Positions 34,463-46,700 of a stretch of DNA of 64,000 bases are shown here, in pieces. The position numbers and the translations under genes were made by a program. Numbering within the stretch: the first letter of the stretch is position 1; each line of letters starts with the position of its first letter. The notes under the pieces are model-generated. The model worked only from the letters and a program-made list of their open reading frames with translations, made no database searches and was not told the DNA's origin. The DNA is from Armigeres subalbatus (taxonomy: Eukaryota; Arthropoda; Insecta; Diptera; Culicidae), in the NCBI RefSeq assembly GCF_024139115.2, contig NC_085140.1, positions 52,125,301 to 52,189,300 on the forward strand, written 5' to 3'.

Positions 34463-34645
34463 GATCATTAATTAACGGCTACGCAGTCTCATATGATTAA
34501 AACGAGTTTTTATTCGTCCGACGTTTCGACACGGAACGAACAAATCATTCTTCCCCTGAAGAAGACACTAATCCCGTGTCGAAACGTCGGACGAATAAAA
34601 ACTCGTTTTAATCATATGAGACTGCGTAGCCGTTAATTAATGATC
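34463..34645. mobile_element. palindromic element, 72-bp perfect arms, with hammerhead-like core
   Basis: Arms 34463-34534 and 34574-34645 are exact reverse complements separated by 39 nt. The loop carries CTGAAGA (34556-34562). Together with the right arm this gives GACAC, loop, GTGTC, GAAAC and GTC, the layout of a type-I hammerhead with an ACGU stem III. There is one extra A between CTGAAGA and stem II. GAAACGTCGG is shared with the Penelope-like element at 22280-22289. It is probably a non-autonomous Penelope-related or retrozyme-like terminus. Confidence 0.6.
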
Positions 34646-34689
34646 AATAATGAGTATCAAACTAATTCTCCTCTCCTAATCCTAAATTG

Positions 34690-35012
34690 ACTGTAAGGGT
34701 GTAACCCGTGTAACCGGCTCATACTGTTCGAGCAGCTGTTTCTTACTCAATTGAAGGGTTTCCGAGCCTCTTAAAAAATGTGGAATTTGGAAGGACAAAG
34801 ACAGGAACACAATGTCTTCGACCAGAGGTCGTACAGACTGAACACTCAAACACCTAGATAACGAACAGGACATCCACCCAGTGGACCGATGGAGCATTTT
34901 TCTATCACGAAAATTTTCCTCCTTACCGGGGTGGGAATCGAATCCACACTCCATAGCCCATGCGTCTAGACGATTGACGTCGCTAACCGCACGGGCACGA
35001 AGCCCACCTGGT
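34690..35012 (-). mobile_element. tRNA-derived SINE, non-Feilai type
   Basis: On the minus strand the head reads GTGCCCGTGCGGTTAGCG, then GGATTCGATTCCCACC (B box, one mismatch; plus-strand 34934-34945). The body contains TCGTTATCTAGGTG, AGTGTTCAGTCTGTACG and ACCTCTGGTCGAAG. Pol III boxes plus a non-coding tail of about 240 bp fit a SINE. The 3' boundary is approximate. The 90-codon minus frame across it is not a gene. Confidence 0.65.
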
Positions 35013-36107
35013 AGCCTTTTGGTACAACTTTTTGTATGAAAAACTCAAAGGTGCAGCCCAATCGGGTTGTACGCAAAGGTGACGTTGAACTACGTAACTG
35101 TATATAATATAGGGAACTGTTCCGATCTCTATCTCACTGTACATATATTCATCTCAAAGAAATACGGCACCAAATAAATCGCTTCTTTTGTCAACATGCG
35201 TGCTCACTGCTGAAAAAAAAAACACAAAAATTATAAACAAAACAAATTCCTTACCATTGCTTTGTTTTTGATGGGATGGAAATAGGAGCTATGAGATGAA
35301 GTGGCGAACCGTTCCCCTACATGTTTTCGACTTTTCTGTTCGATGAGACCAAAGCAAGCGTGTTTCAAGCCCAGGGTGAATCTGTTTTCGCTGTTTATCC
35401 TGCTCTCCTGAGATTGAGTGAGATTTTAGACTAACATTTAAAAAGGATGATAAAAATATTTTTTTCAAATAAACGAGGATGAATAACACTCTCAAGCGAT
35501 CACATATTCAAATTATCAATTAATAAAAACTCGCTAGAGAGTAAGAATCGTTCGATAATTGTATCTTGATTCGAAGCATTATTGGTGAATGCTACTTTTG
35601 AACTTTTTTCCCTACATAACACCAAAACACAATGCCAAACATTCGATTGAGCTTCATTGTTTACATTAAATTGGTATTAGATTAGTTTGGTTTACATTAA
35701 AATAATAATTTTGTGTTGCAAGATTTGAAAAGTTATCGCCGATAACAACTCGCTTACTTATCACACCTTAGAAGTTATCAAATGATAATTCCAAAAATCT
35801 GGCTGATAGTGTACCGATGCGCTGCCTTGGCCACTGCTTGACAGTTAGAGAGTTTATTGATAATAATTATCATTCCTTCACGTGAGGAGTCGGACTTTGC
35901 ATTTCCTCCAGCAGACACCAAGAGCCGAAAAAAGATTACCAGAACGCATTTACTGCAGCAGCGAAAAAGATTCCGAGCCTCTCTACAGGCATCAATAGAC
36001 GTAAGCGAGCAGCTGTCGTCAAACGCCCCCATGCTTTACAGAGAAAACGCGCGTGTAAGTTAGCAGAAACGAGTTAAAAGTCCTGTAAGTTGCATTAATT
36101 TGACGTC

Positions 36108-36385
36108 TATGCCGGCTTGAGGTTCCCAGTTAGCCTTGAGAACAAAGGCGCAGAACACGGAGATGGCAAGATCGATTCTCGATCCGATCTAGGATGTTTC
36201 GGGTGGGAAACATTCTCACACCCTGGGCATAGTGTATCCATTGTATTTACCACACAAGATACATACTAATGCAATGGCGGGCAAGGAAAGCTTTTAATCA
36301 ATAACTAAAGAAATACTAATAGATTACTAAGTTGAAAAGCAGGCTAAGTTCCAGTTGGACTGTAGTCCTATGGAAGAAGAAGCTT
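36108..36385 (+). mobile_element. Feilai-like SINE, diverged
   Basis: The plus strand carries a decayed tRNA-like head (GGTTCCCAGTTAGCC, GATCGATTCTCG). The Feilai-type body follows with GGCGGGCAAGGAAAGC, AATCAATAACTAAAG and AAGCAGGCTAAGTTCC, ending GGAAGAAGAAG. It is more diverged than the copy at 31858-32121. Confidence 0.7.
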
Positions 36386-36854
36386 GCAATGCACTTATGA
36401 GATTGACTGATTCACCGAAACCAATTCCTAAACTGTTAGCAAGTTTCAGTACTAAATATTATCATACGTATATATTGTAATACACTGGAGTCATTTTTTC
36501 TGCGGATGATATGGGCCACGTGAATTAAAACAAAGTTAAACCCCGCGTAAATTCCAAAGTATGTCTGAATGAATCGCAGAAATCCCGAAATTCGAGTGAA
36601 AAAAAAATCGAATAAAAAGCGATTCGTGAAAAAACAACCGCGTAAAAAACGACTTCGGTGTACATCGGGAATGAAGCGTTGACTCTTCCTTGATCGAATG
36701 GTCCAAGAAAATTGAAAATCCATCGAGAAATGGCTGAGATATTAACGATCAAAGTCTATCATATTTTCGTGACGTTTTTCGATTTTTTGCAATTTTAAAG
36801 TGTACCCCAATATAGAAAAGACAGACGTAGTTCTACGTCAAAAAGAAAAAATAT

Positions 36855-37925
36855 TTCTTCATACCTGGTAACTAATTGTCGAATCGGACGCAAATTTGTA
36901 AATACAATGATGCAACTTCAGCACCCAAATTAGTACCTTTAGGAGTACCTCAGGGCAGTGTTTTAGGACCATTGCTTTTCATTCTGTACATCAATGATAT
37001 AAAGCAATGTATTAAGTATTGCGATGTTAATCTCTTTGCTGATGATATGGTATTATTCATTGGTGAAAAAGATCCTTTGTTAGCAGTTGAAAAAATTAAA
37101 GATGATATTGTAACACTGACTAAATGGTTGAAATTTAAAAAGTTGAAACTGAATATACAAAAAACAAAATCAATGGTTGTAACCAACAAAAAACAAATAA
37201 ACGAATTTAAACTTTATATTGACGGAACAGAGATTGATAGAGTAACGGTGTTTATATTTAGGTGTGCATATTGATCAGAGATTAAATTTTAAAGAGAATA
37301 TAGATAATATAGTTAGAAAAGTAGCAAGAAAGTATGGTATGTTAGCTCGTCTTAGAAGTCAGTTAACTTTTTGGAGTAAAATCTTTTTGTATAAGTCTCT
37401 AGTTGCACCGCATATGGATTACTGTTCGTCAGTTTTGTTTCTGGTTGGCGACACGCATCTCAAAAGGCTACAAAAATTGCAGAATAAGTTTATGAGATTC
37501 ATTTTGAATTGCAATAGATATATTCCAATCAATATTATGTTGGATGCACTACAATGGCAAACTGTCAAACAACGAATTACATTTAATGTGCTCGTGCTAA
37601 TTTTTAAACTAAAGAACAACCTCATGCCAGAATATTCAACAAACATTATTGTTAGGGAACGAAATTTACATCAGCATAGAACTAGGCAAATTGACGACGA
37701 TTTACGTGTTGTACCATTCACAATGACGACAAATCAAAAGTCAATGTATTATAGAGGAATACGAATTTTTAATGAATTAGATATAAAAAATGCAAGAACT
37801 ATTATTGAATTTATAAAAACTATGTATATGTTAAGATGAAAACTGTATGAATTAATTCTAATTATCTGAAGATAAATAAATGAACTAAATATTATATTAT
37901 ATTATAATTTATTTAATTTACAATA
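36855..37925 (+). pseudogene. 5'-truncated non-LTR retrotransposon, reverse transcriptase C-terminal half
   Basis: Two consecutive frames encode one RT. The first (to 37274) holds GVPQGSVLGPLLF followed by ILYINDI and the catalytic FADDMVLF. The second (from 37264 to 37839) continues with HIDQRLNF, a thumb-like region and the C terminus. A small frameshift near 37250 separates them. A stop directly upstream of TTG 36876 and unrelated sequence before it mark the 5' truncation, the usual outcome of target-primed insertion. The 3' end runs into AT-rich TAAATAAATGAAC and TATTATATTATA tail-like sequence. The motifs fit the Jockey/CR1/I group, and the clade cannot be fixed here. It is non-functional. 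Confidence 0.8.
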
Positions 37926-38647
37926 GGAACTGCTGCCGTAAAAACTTTGCGATCACATTTCTGAAATGCAATCTGAAAGACTTATCTTTGTGCGTTTTTG
38001 AAAATGAGCAGAGGATACGTCTAGCGAGAAAATAGTTTTGATTTAGCTCAATACCTTAAAACCTCGCTGATAAATGAATATGAAGTATGCTTCAGCTTAA
38101 TCACATAAGTCTTAAATGAAATAATACGAAATAAAGTTAAATAGAATTTAAATTAGAAAAAAAATCCCACAGTTCCCATATTTTTATAAACATACTTATT
38201 GATATAAAGCTGAACTGATATAAAATTGATCAGATTCGGAAGCACCCACTCCACAGTGAATTTATTTGAAGATGGCACAAATGCTTTGGTATTACTTTAT
38301 GACCAATGATAAACGGGAACACGGCGATTTTTCACAGCCTGCTTATTATGTTACTATAATTCAATTGGTCGCAAAGCGGTTATTTGACTTTGAAAAATGA
38401 AATCAGAATTGCCTACATAATGTAAAATCAATTCAATAAAAAATCCGAGAAAAAAAAATTTTAAATTTCGTTTCGTTTCGAAAAATTTCGAATTAAATGG
38501 ACGTTGATTTCGTACCGTTTCGAAGTCTCAAAGGAAATATATATTTAGTTTCGTTTCGTTTCGAATCAACACAGACATTTTAAATTTCGTTTCGTTTCGT
38601 TTCGTCAGGAAAAAGTGTCTTATCGCATACCCTTATTCAATAATAAG

Positions 38648-41600
38648 AACTTCCGTGTGTTCCTCTCACTACCATTGTTCACCAGTTCATGAAGAGTTAG
38701 TACGCATTTAAACCTCGATTTTTGCAGCAGTCAGTTCACCCTAGGACCGGGTACCAAGGTTTTTTAACTAATTGCTTAGAGTTGCTTCCGCTGCATACAG
38801 TTAGCCTCAAACAAGAGGAATTCGAGTCTTTCAACTGTCTGCAAGGTAACATTAATTATGTTTTATTTCTGAGACTGTTGTTGGCGTGGACTAAATACGA
38901 TGAATCCTTAATTACCACAGCTTATTGCCCTAACTAGAAAAATGGATTAAGCTAAGGCTCTGTTTGGTAGATCTTCCACCGTAACACACTACATCAAAGT
39001 GATCTACCGTGTTGAGCGAAGTTCTCAAGCCATAATTGTCTTGCAAATCCAAACTATCAAATGGTTGCTGTTGGTGATCTGAAAAGCGCATTATTGGGAA
39101 TCAGGACCAACATTCAATACAAGGGAAGGTTGAGCCGAGGCGAGGTTTGTTCACAAAGGATATTATTCGCTTGATGACGAAAGAAAGTTGTTGTCCATAA
39201 GGTAAGGTGGAGGAAGCACTTCTCATTTTTCAATTTTTGCTTTTTTGCTAATTCGGCCTAATGACCGATAAGTGATGATATTTTGTTGCCGGAAAACTCA
39301 TGAGGCAAAACGCCTTTTAGGAAACAACGCACCATGCGTCGGCGAATCAGCATTCCGGTAGGGAAAGTGCGTGGAGACGCGTTGTACATTGTAGGTTAGT
39401 CCCACAAGGACGTTTTGCCTCGCCAAAATGTTAGATGTTTCATCAAAATGTAGAAAATTTCGGTTTTCCCTACCTCCTATCGATTATTTTGACACTTTTT
39501 GCGCCCTAGCATTCATAATTTTAGGTCTGGTTTTATTACGAAGATCTCAAACACGGTAAATATGAGGGACCTCTTCTCCAAGTCAATGCAAAATCAACCG
39601 TTGAATGCAATTTTTGTATCTGTCTTTATAAGACAGGCTTGCAGCCCTAGGCTGGCCCACCTCTTGAACGCAATTTATTGCAGGCATTCAACAAGAGTGG
39701 AAACGATTCTAATATGTGTATCTCTTCAATGTATTTTCAGAAAAGATGCATTTTTTTCAATAGTCAATAATGGGAAAAGATTCCCCCTAGCAAATCGATC
39801 AATGATAAGTGAAAACAAATGAGTGAGTTTTTGAGTGCAATAAAATGATTTTGTAATAACTTCGAAATGAAATGGTCGATCTGGTCAATTTTCAGTCACA
39901 CATAATAAAACAGTTGAGGAGATGAGATGTGGATATCGTCCTAGGATTTCGTAATCTCCTTGTTGATGTGGATCAACTACTTATTGATAAACTAGTTTCA
40001 CTCATGATAACAGTGTAAAATCGTGCAGGGTTGCATACTGCTCACAATACATTTTCTCCTCTTGAAACCCATGGACCCACTAGTTGAATTTATCAGCTCT
40101 TTTCTGTCACTGATATTTTTCAATTAATGCGACATATGTGCTTGCAACCGCTTCACACGCCGAAACGCTCTTTCTCGCTGTCCACTGTTCCGGTGGAAAT
40201 TCATCCATTGTCCACACATGTGGTGGTATTTCCGGGAGCCACATTGCATTGATCCACTGCAGCGCCCGGGCAGCAACGTCGGAGGGTATCTGCTAACCAG
40301 TTGGCAGCGGTCAGTCAGTTGGTGGCTGGCTGGCTGGTTGTCGACGGAAACGGTACACATTCGTACTGAGAGGAGGGACAACGTTTGGATAATCTTGATG
40401 AGGATACATAAAATGCCTCGGAACGTTATTTGTTTGGGGGGGTTTCGCATTTTCCATTCGAGAATAATGTGTGTTACTGTTGCATTTTTTTTAATTTAAT
40501 GCCGTGGACGAACCAATTGGAGGGAAATTGATGATTTGTGCTAGTTGGTTTCAATCGCTGATTGGCGAAGGACTCGGAAATATTCCTCTCAATTTAAGCG
40601 TTAACGTGTTTAGCTATATTAGGAAAAGTCAACTAAATTATCATTCGTTTGGATTTCCTTCCATGTGGATTGCTCTTGGATACTTGTAATGATCAGATTT
40701 GAATTTGGCAGATGATCCTACAATCTGGTATTTTAACTCACACTGATTTCTGATCTGTCCTAGTAACTTTTAAGTTGTTTTGAACCATGCCACTATTAGC
40801 TAAGAATAAATGACCCAGAACATGTCCCCACTAAAAATTCGCCATCTATAGAAATCGCCTTTGCTCGCTTCCAAACCGGAAACCATTTTCACCATACACC
40901 ATTAAAATGCTCGGCATCTCACGACAAAACATCCCGCTCGAGGCCAAACCATTCGTTTCTTGAAAAATATAACCCCCGACCAATCGCTCCGCATGCATTT
41001 GCAGTGCTTATGGTAGGACGGCCCCAGGACTGCTAAATTATTTGATTCGTTCCAGAGTGTGACCAAACAAGCAAATGTGGTTTCACGATAAATACACATA
41101 CTTGCTTAGGTTCCGTCGTCGGTGCATCTTAGGTATACAATGCACGAAGACGAACCAAGTCGCACTCAGAAGTAAGGCTGGTCCGCTGCGAAGGGACGCT
41201 GGTGTGGAAGTGGCGAGTGGAAAATTTATGTCATGCAGATAAAACGGTGAGGCTTGTCGTCCGCTTTGGGCCCATGAAGGCAAACGAGCGTGTTTGTCGA
41301 GTCTTCTGCATTTTTAACTTTTTGGCCTTTTTCTTGCTCATCATCCGACTTGACCGCCGGAATGGCCCAAACGGTGCCGCCATGGAAGCTGACCAGCCCG
41401 CTCGGTGTCGCCTTTTGTCATCCTCCTGCTACTGCTGCTGCTGTTGCTGGCATTTGGCCATTCTCGATTCAGCTCATGTGTACGTGATTATGACCTTTTC
41501 TCGATCCCCAAGAATGCTTTCCCACTTTATGACAGAGACATGGGTTTTCGAAATCGTGTTCAAACCCACCTCACTCGAGTGAGGCTCCCCTGTCACTATC

Positions 41601-43774
41601 ATTCTTGGCGTGGGGAGGGCGAGGGACATAATCAGTAGTAGGACACGATTGCGTTTTTGATATGGAACAGGCGAACTCGAGCACTTTTCAGGATGTCATC
41701 ATTTGAATACAGCAACTATCCCGAAAAAAATTGATCTTTTCGGTATCGATTGAGTGGTTTCCTATTCGTTTTTTCCATAACGAAACCAATTCATCGACCC
41801 TTTTTGAAGCATTTATAGGCAGCGGAGAGTTCAGGTAATACCTGAAGTTGGATGCACAGTTAAAAGAGACTTTTTGATTTGGTGGAACACCGGTGATAAT
41901 TTACTGTCTGCATACTTTCATGGAATAAGCGAATTGCGATCTTAGGCATTTTGCATTAACATCGTTATATTATACAGCGAAAATTGAATATTGGGGAAGG
42001 TATTATCGTTGGGTAGAAATTTCCCTGAAATTAACAAGGAGAATAGTGGATCTTACTCCATAGTACACCACTTAAAATCTTCTTGTCCAAAGTGAGTACC
42101 ATTTCCTGTCAATATACAAACAATAATTCTTCACAAATATAAAAAAATAAACGTTATTTGTGATTTAACTCTCACACCTGTGAAACACAAAACCATAAAT
42201 TAATTTATTTTACCTGTATGTATACCAACAAACCCACCTAAAACTAACGCAAATAAGCTAGAAATTCTCTTTTATGGTATGTTGCTCGGACATTTCAAAA
42301 CCAACATAGAAACAGCACTTGACTAAAAAAAACTCAGGCATATCCTCGCGGATTCAAAACTATGCGAAACCTGTGGGTGGTAGATGTTTTGTTTTGCATT
42401 TGTTAAAATTCGCCGTGTTTTAATTAAATTCATAAACACTCTACAGCACACAGACGAAAGCAAAGCGAGAAACTGGAACACGGAGTGATGCAATTAGTGG
42501 GAACTCTATGGAGGCGTGCTTTCTTCGTCCGGAGGCGCTTTGACTAGAATTGTCCGGGCGCGAAGCAAAAATATTCCACGCTTCGCTGCCCAATCACACT
42601 CCCTAAAGTTCATTTCTGTCGAAGAGAATTTGTGGGCCGGTGGGAAAAGCATGTTTACTTGGAGTTTTATTAACTGGTAATCAAAGTTAGAAAATTTCAA
42701 TTAATTAGATTAATATTGATAAACTTGCCGGAGGTAGCGTTTCTCCCTTCCAAAAAAGCAAAGATAAATCCAACGTTATCCCCTAATTCAATCCCTAATG
42801 ATTCCGATTTTTGCTTTCAACCGTCCGACTGGAAACCGCCTTGTTCCTCGACCCAGATTCTGATTCCCGCTTGGTCATATTCCTGTCTATCTCGGTGAAT
42901 TTGTATTGTGCGTGCAGTCAAAATTTAGAAATTTCCAAAGTCGCAAATCGCTTTTCGGAATTAGACTTCGTGCTTTCCAAACGACGCATTAGGCGTTATT
43001 CACCCATTTAACAGGAAGAACGTGTATTTTCGTCAATTTTAGCCATGGTAAGAGTATATACGTCACGTTCCGCTCCGATACGATGATTACGGGATTTCGA
43101 CACACGTCCCCCGGGACGGAAGTCCAAAATAGACCCTGACGGTGACGTGGAAGGGCAGCTAACAAATATGTCGGTAAACAGGAGCTAAGCCGCTTTTGTT
43201 GCTCGTCATCGCCAATTTTTATCCTCCGATTTTTTGGGACTCATCCGAGTGATGCCATTGCGAAATTGTTACTTCACAAATAGCCAATATTTGCGTCAAT
43301 CGATATCCGTATCGATTGGCCGGTATTTTCGCCGGATACGGTGTAAGGAAAAGAAGAAAGCTTGGACTGTTGTTGAACAAAATCTGCAATTAGGAAGGGG
43401 ACCGGGTCGAAGCACGACAGTTGAACTCTGGAGAGTGGAGAACGAATTGGATGATTTATGATCCACTTGGGGTCAGCCGGGATGCTTTGATAACATTGAA
43501 GTCAAAATTGGTGGTGGTTAGAGATGAAAATTTTGTCAATTAGGCTTCCGATGGAGCAAACAAGCCTAAGTGATTGCCATTATGCTGGCAGTGCTTTTGT
43601 TTAGTTTTTAAATAATTCGCTTCTTGGATAGATTAATGACACACATATTGGATTTCATATTTAACAAATTATCTGCCGTGATCTGGCAAGGTGACATAAA
43701 TGCTTTTTGAAATTTTTTTAACGTTCATGCTTTTAAAAGAACTTGCTGTAAAATATCCAACGTAACCAGCAAAT
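38648..43774. other. mostly unique sequence without a supported gene
   Basis: GC-richer patches at about 39290-39420, 40130-40480, 41090-41640 and 42470-43500 alternate with AT-rich sequence. A CTG-rich microsatellite lies near 41425-41450. Short frames occur on both strands, but no domain or coherent splice pattern is seen. If the LDLa-CUB gene has a distant first exon or enhancers upstream, they could be here. Confidence 0.4.
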
Positions 43775-46700
43775 AGGGATTGGGACTGGACTGATTGACT
43801 TGATTTGGACTGACCGATTGACTGGACTTGGACCGATCTGGACTGGACTGATTTGGACTGACTGACTGGACTTGACTGACTGGACTGACTGACCGACTTG
43901 GACTGGACCGACTGACTGACTGACCTGGATTGACCTGGACTGACTTGGACTGACTCTGGACTGGACCTGGACCGATCTGGACTGGATCTGACTGGATTTG
44001 ACTGACCTGACTGGACTTGGACTGGATTTGGATTGATCTGGACTGGATCGACTGACCTGGACTGACTCTGACTGACTGGACTGACTGGACTGGACCTGGA
44101 CTGACCTGATCTGACTGGACCTGGACTGACTGGATCTGGACTGGACTGGACCGACCTGGACTGGATCTGGACTGACCTGGACTGGACTGGACTGGATCTG
44201 ACTGGATCTGGACTGACCTGGACTGACCTGGACTGGATCTGGACCGACCTGGACTGATCTGGACTGGATCTGGACTGACCTGACTGGATCTGACTGGATC
44301 TGGACTGGACCTGGACTGATCTGGACTGGATCTGGACTGGACTTGGACTGACCTGGACCGATCTGGACCTGATCTGACTGACCTGGACTGACTGACTGAC
44401 CTGACCGACCTGGACCTGACCTGGGACTGACTGGACCGATCTTGACCTGACCTGGACTGGACTAGACTGACCTGGACTGGATCTGGACTGATCTTGGACT
44501 GACCTGGACCGATCTGACCGACTGGACCTGACCGGATCTGGACTGGATCTGGACTGACCTGACCGACCTGGACTGGATCTGACCTGGATCTGGACTGGAT
44601 CTGGACCGATCTGGACCTGGATCTGGACTGACCTGACCGACCTGGACTGATCTGACTGGATCTGGACTGGATCTGGGACCGACTGACCTGGACTGACCTG
44701 GACTGGATCTGGACTGGACCTGGACTGACCTGGACTGGATCTGGACTGATCTGGACTGACCTGGACTGGATCTGGACTGACCTGGACTGATCTGGACTGA
44801 CCTGGACTGGACTCTGGACTGACCTGGACTGACTCTGGACTGATCGACCTGACTGGATCTGGACTGGATCTGGACTGACCTGGACTGACCTGGACTGGAT
44901 CTGGACTGACCTGGACTGGATCTGGACTGGATCTGGACTGATCTTGACCGATCTGGACTGGATCTGGACTGGACCTGGACTGGACCTGGACTGACCTGGA
45001 CTGGATCTGGACTGATCTGGACTGGATCTGGACTGGACTTGACTGGACCTGGATCTGACTGGATCTGGACTGGATCGGACTGACCTGGACTGGATCGGAC
45101 TGGATCTGGACTGGATCTGGACTGACCTGGACTGGATCTGGACTGGACCTGACCGACCTGGACTGGACCTGACTGACCTGGACTCGACCTGGACTGGACC
45201 TGGACTGGACCTGACTGATCTGGACTGACCTGGACTGATCTGGACCGACCTGGACTGACTTGGACTGGATCTGGACTGACCTGGACTGATCTGGACTGAC
45301 CTGGACTGGATCGGACTGGATCTGACTGACCTGACTGGATCTGGACTGACCTGGACCGACCTGGGACTGGATCTGACCGATCTGGACTGAACCTGACTTG
45401 ACCTGGACTGGATCTGACCGACCTGACTGACTGGATCTGGACTGGACTCCGACTGGACTGACTGGATCTGACCGACCTGGACTGACCTGACTGACTGGAC
45501 CGATCCCACCGACTCTGGACCGATCTGGACCGACTGACCTGACCTGGACTGGACTGGACTCTGGACTGACCTGGACTGACTGACCTGGACTGACCTGACT
45601 GGATCTGGACTGACCTGACCGACCTGGACTGACCTTGACTGGATCTGACTGGATCTGGACCTGATCTGGACTGGATCGGGACCTGGACCGACCTGGACTG
45701 ACCTGGACTGACCTGGACCTGACCTGGACCGATCTGGACTGGATCTGGACTGACCTGGACTGACCTGACTGATCTGGACTGGATCTGGACTGGATCTTGG
45801 ACCGATCTGGACTGACTTGGACTGATCTGGACTGATCTTGGACTGGACCTTGACTGACCTGACTGACCTGGACTCTTGACTGGATCTGGACCGACTTGAC
45901 TGGATCTGGACCGACCTTGGACTGGATCTGGACTGGATCTTGACTGACCTTGACTGACCTGGATCGGACTGACCTGGACTGACCTGACTGGATCTGGACT
46001 GGACCTGGACTGGATCTGGACTGATCTGGACTGACCTGGACTGGATCTGGACTGATCTGGACTGACCTGGACTGGATCTGGACTGACCTGGACTGACTTG
46101 GACTGGATCTGACTGACCTGACTGGATCTGGACTGATCTGACTGACTGGATCTGGACTGACCTGGACTGGATCTGGACTGACTTGGACTGGACCTGACTG
46201 ACTGGACCGATCTGGACTGGACCTGACCTGGATCTGGACTGATCTGACTCGGATCTGGACTGACCTGGACTGGACCTGGACCGATTGACTGGATCTGGAC
46301 TGACCTGGACCGGACTGGACTGACCTGGACTGGACCTGACTCGACCTGGACTGACCTGATCTGACTGACCGATCTGACTGGATCTGGACTGACTTGACTG
46401 GACTGACCTGGACTGGATCTGGACTGGATCTGGACTGACCTGACCGACTGACTGACTGGATCTGGACTGGACTTGACTGATCTGACTGGATCTGGACTGG
46501 ATCGACTGACCTGGATGGACCTGACTGACTTGACTGGATCTGGACTGGATCTGGACTGACTCTGACCGACCTGGACTGGATCTGGACTGGATCGACTGAC
46601 CTGGACTGGATCTGGACTGACCTGGACTGATCTGACTGACCTGACTGGATCTGGACTGGATCTGGACTGACTGGACTGACTGATTGGACTGGATCTGACT

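Larger units (their letters stand above)
33511..38647. mobile_element. element with CATATGCGGTATTTC-type ends, enlarged by nested insertions, with flanking direct repeats
   Basis: The left part (33523-33800) and right part (about 38305-38635) both match the compact copy at 63118-63690 in order: GTTTCAGGTGGT and GAAACGAAATTCCG on the left, ATTGGTCGCAAA and AAAGTGTNTTATCGCATACCC on the right. The direct repeat TTCAATAATAAG at 33511-33522 and 38636-38647 bounds the whole. The 4.5-kb centre contains a palindromic element, two SINEs and a truncated non-LTR retroelement. The ends form only a short imperfect inverted repeat (TATGCGGTA against TATGCGATA). The superfamily is not identified. Confidence 0.6.

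Noticed and set aside
41405..41638. Leu-run leader peptide frame
   Set aside because: The hydrophobic run is the translation of a CTG microsatellite, and no downstream coding support is seen.
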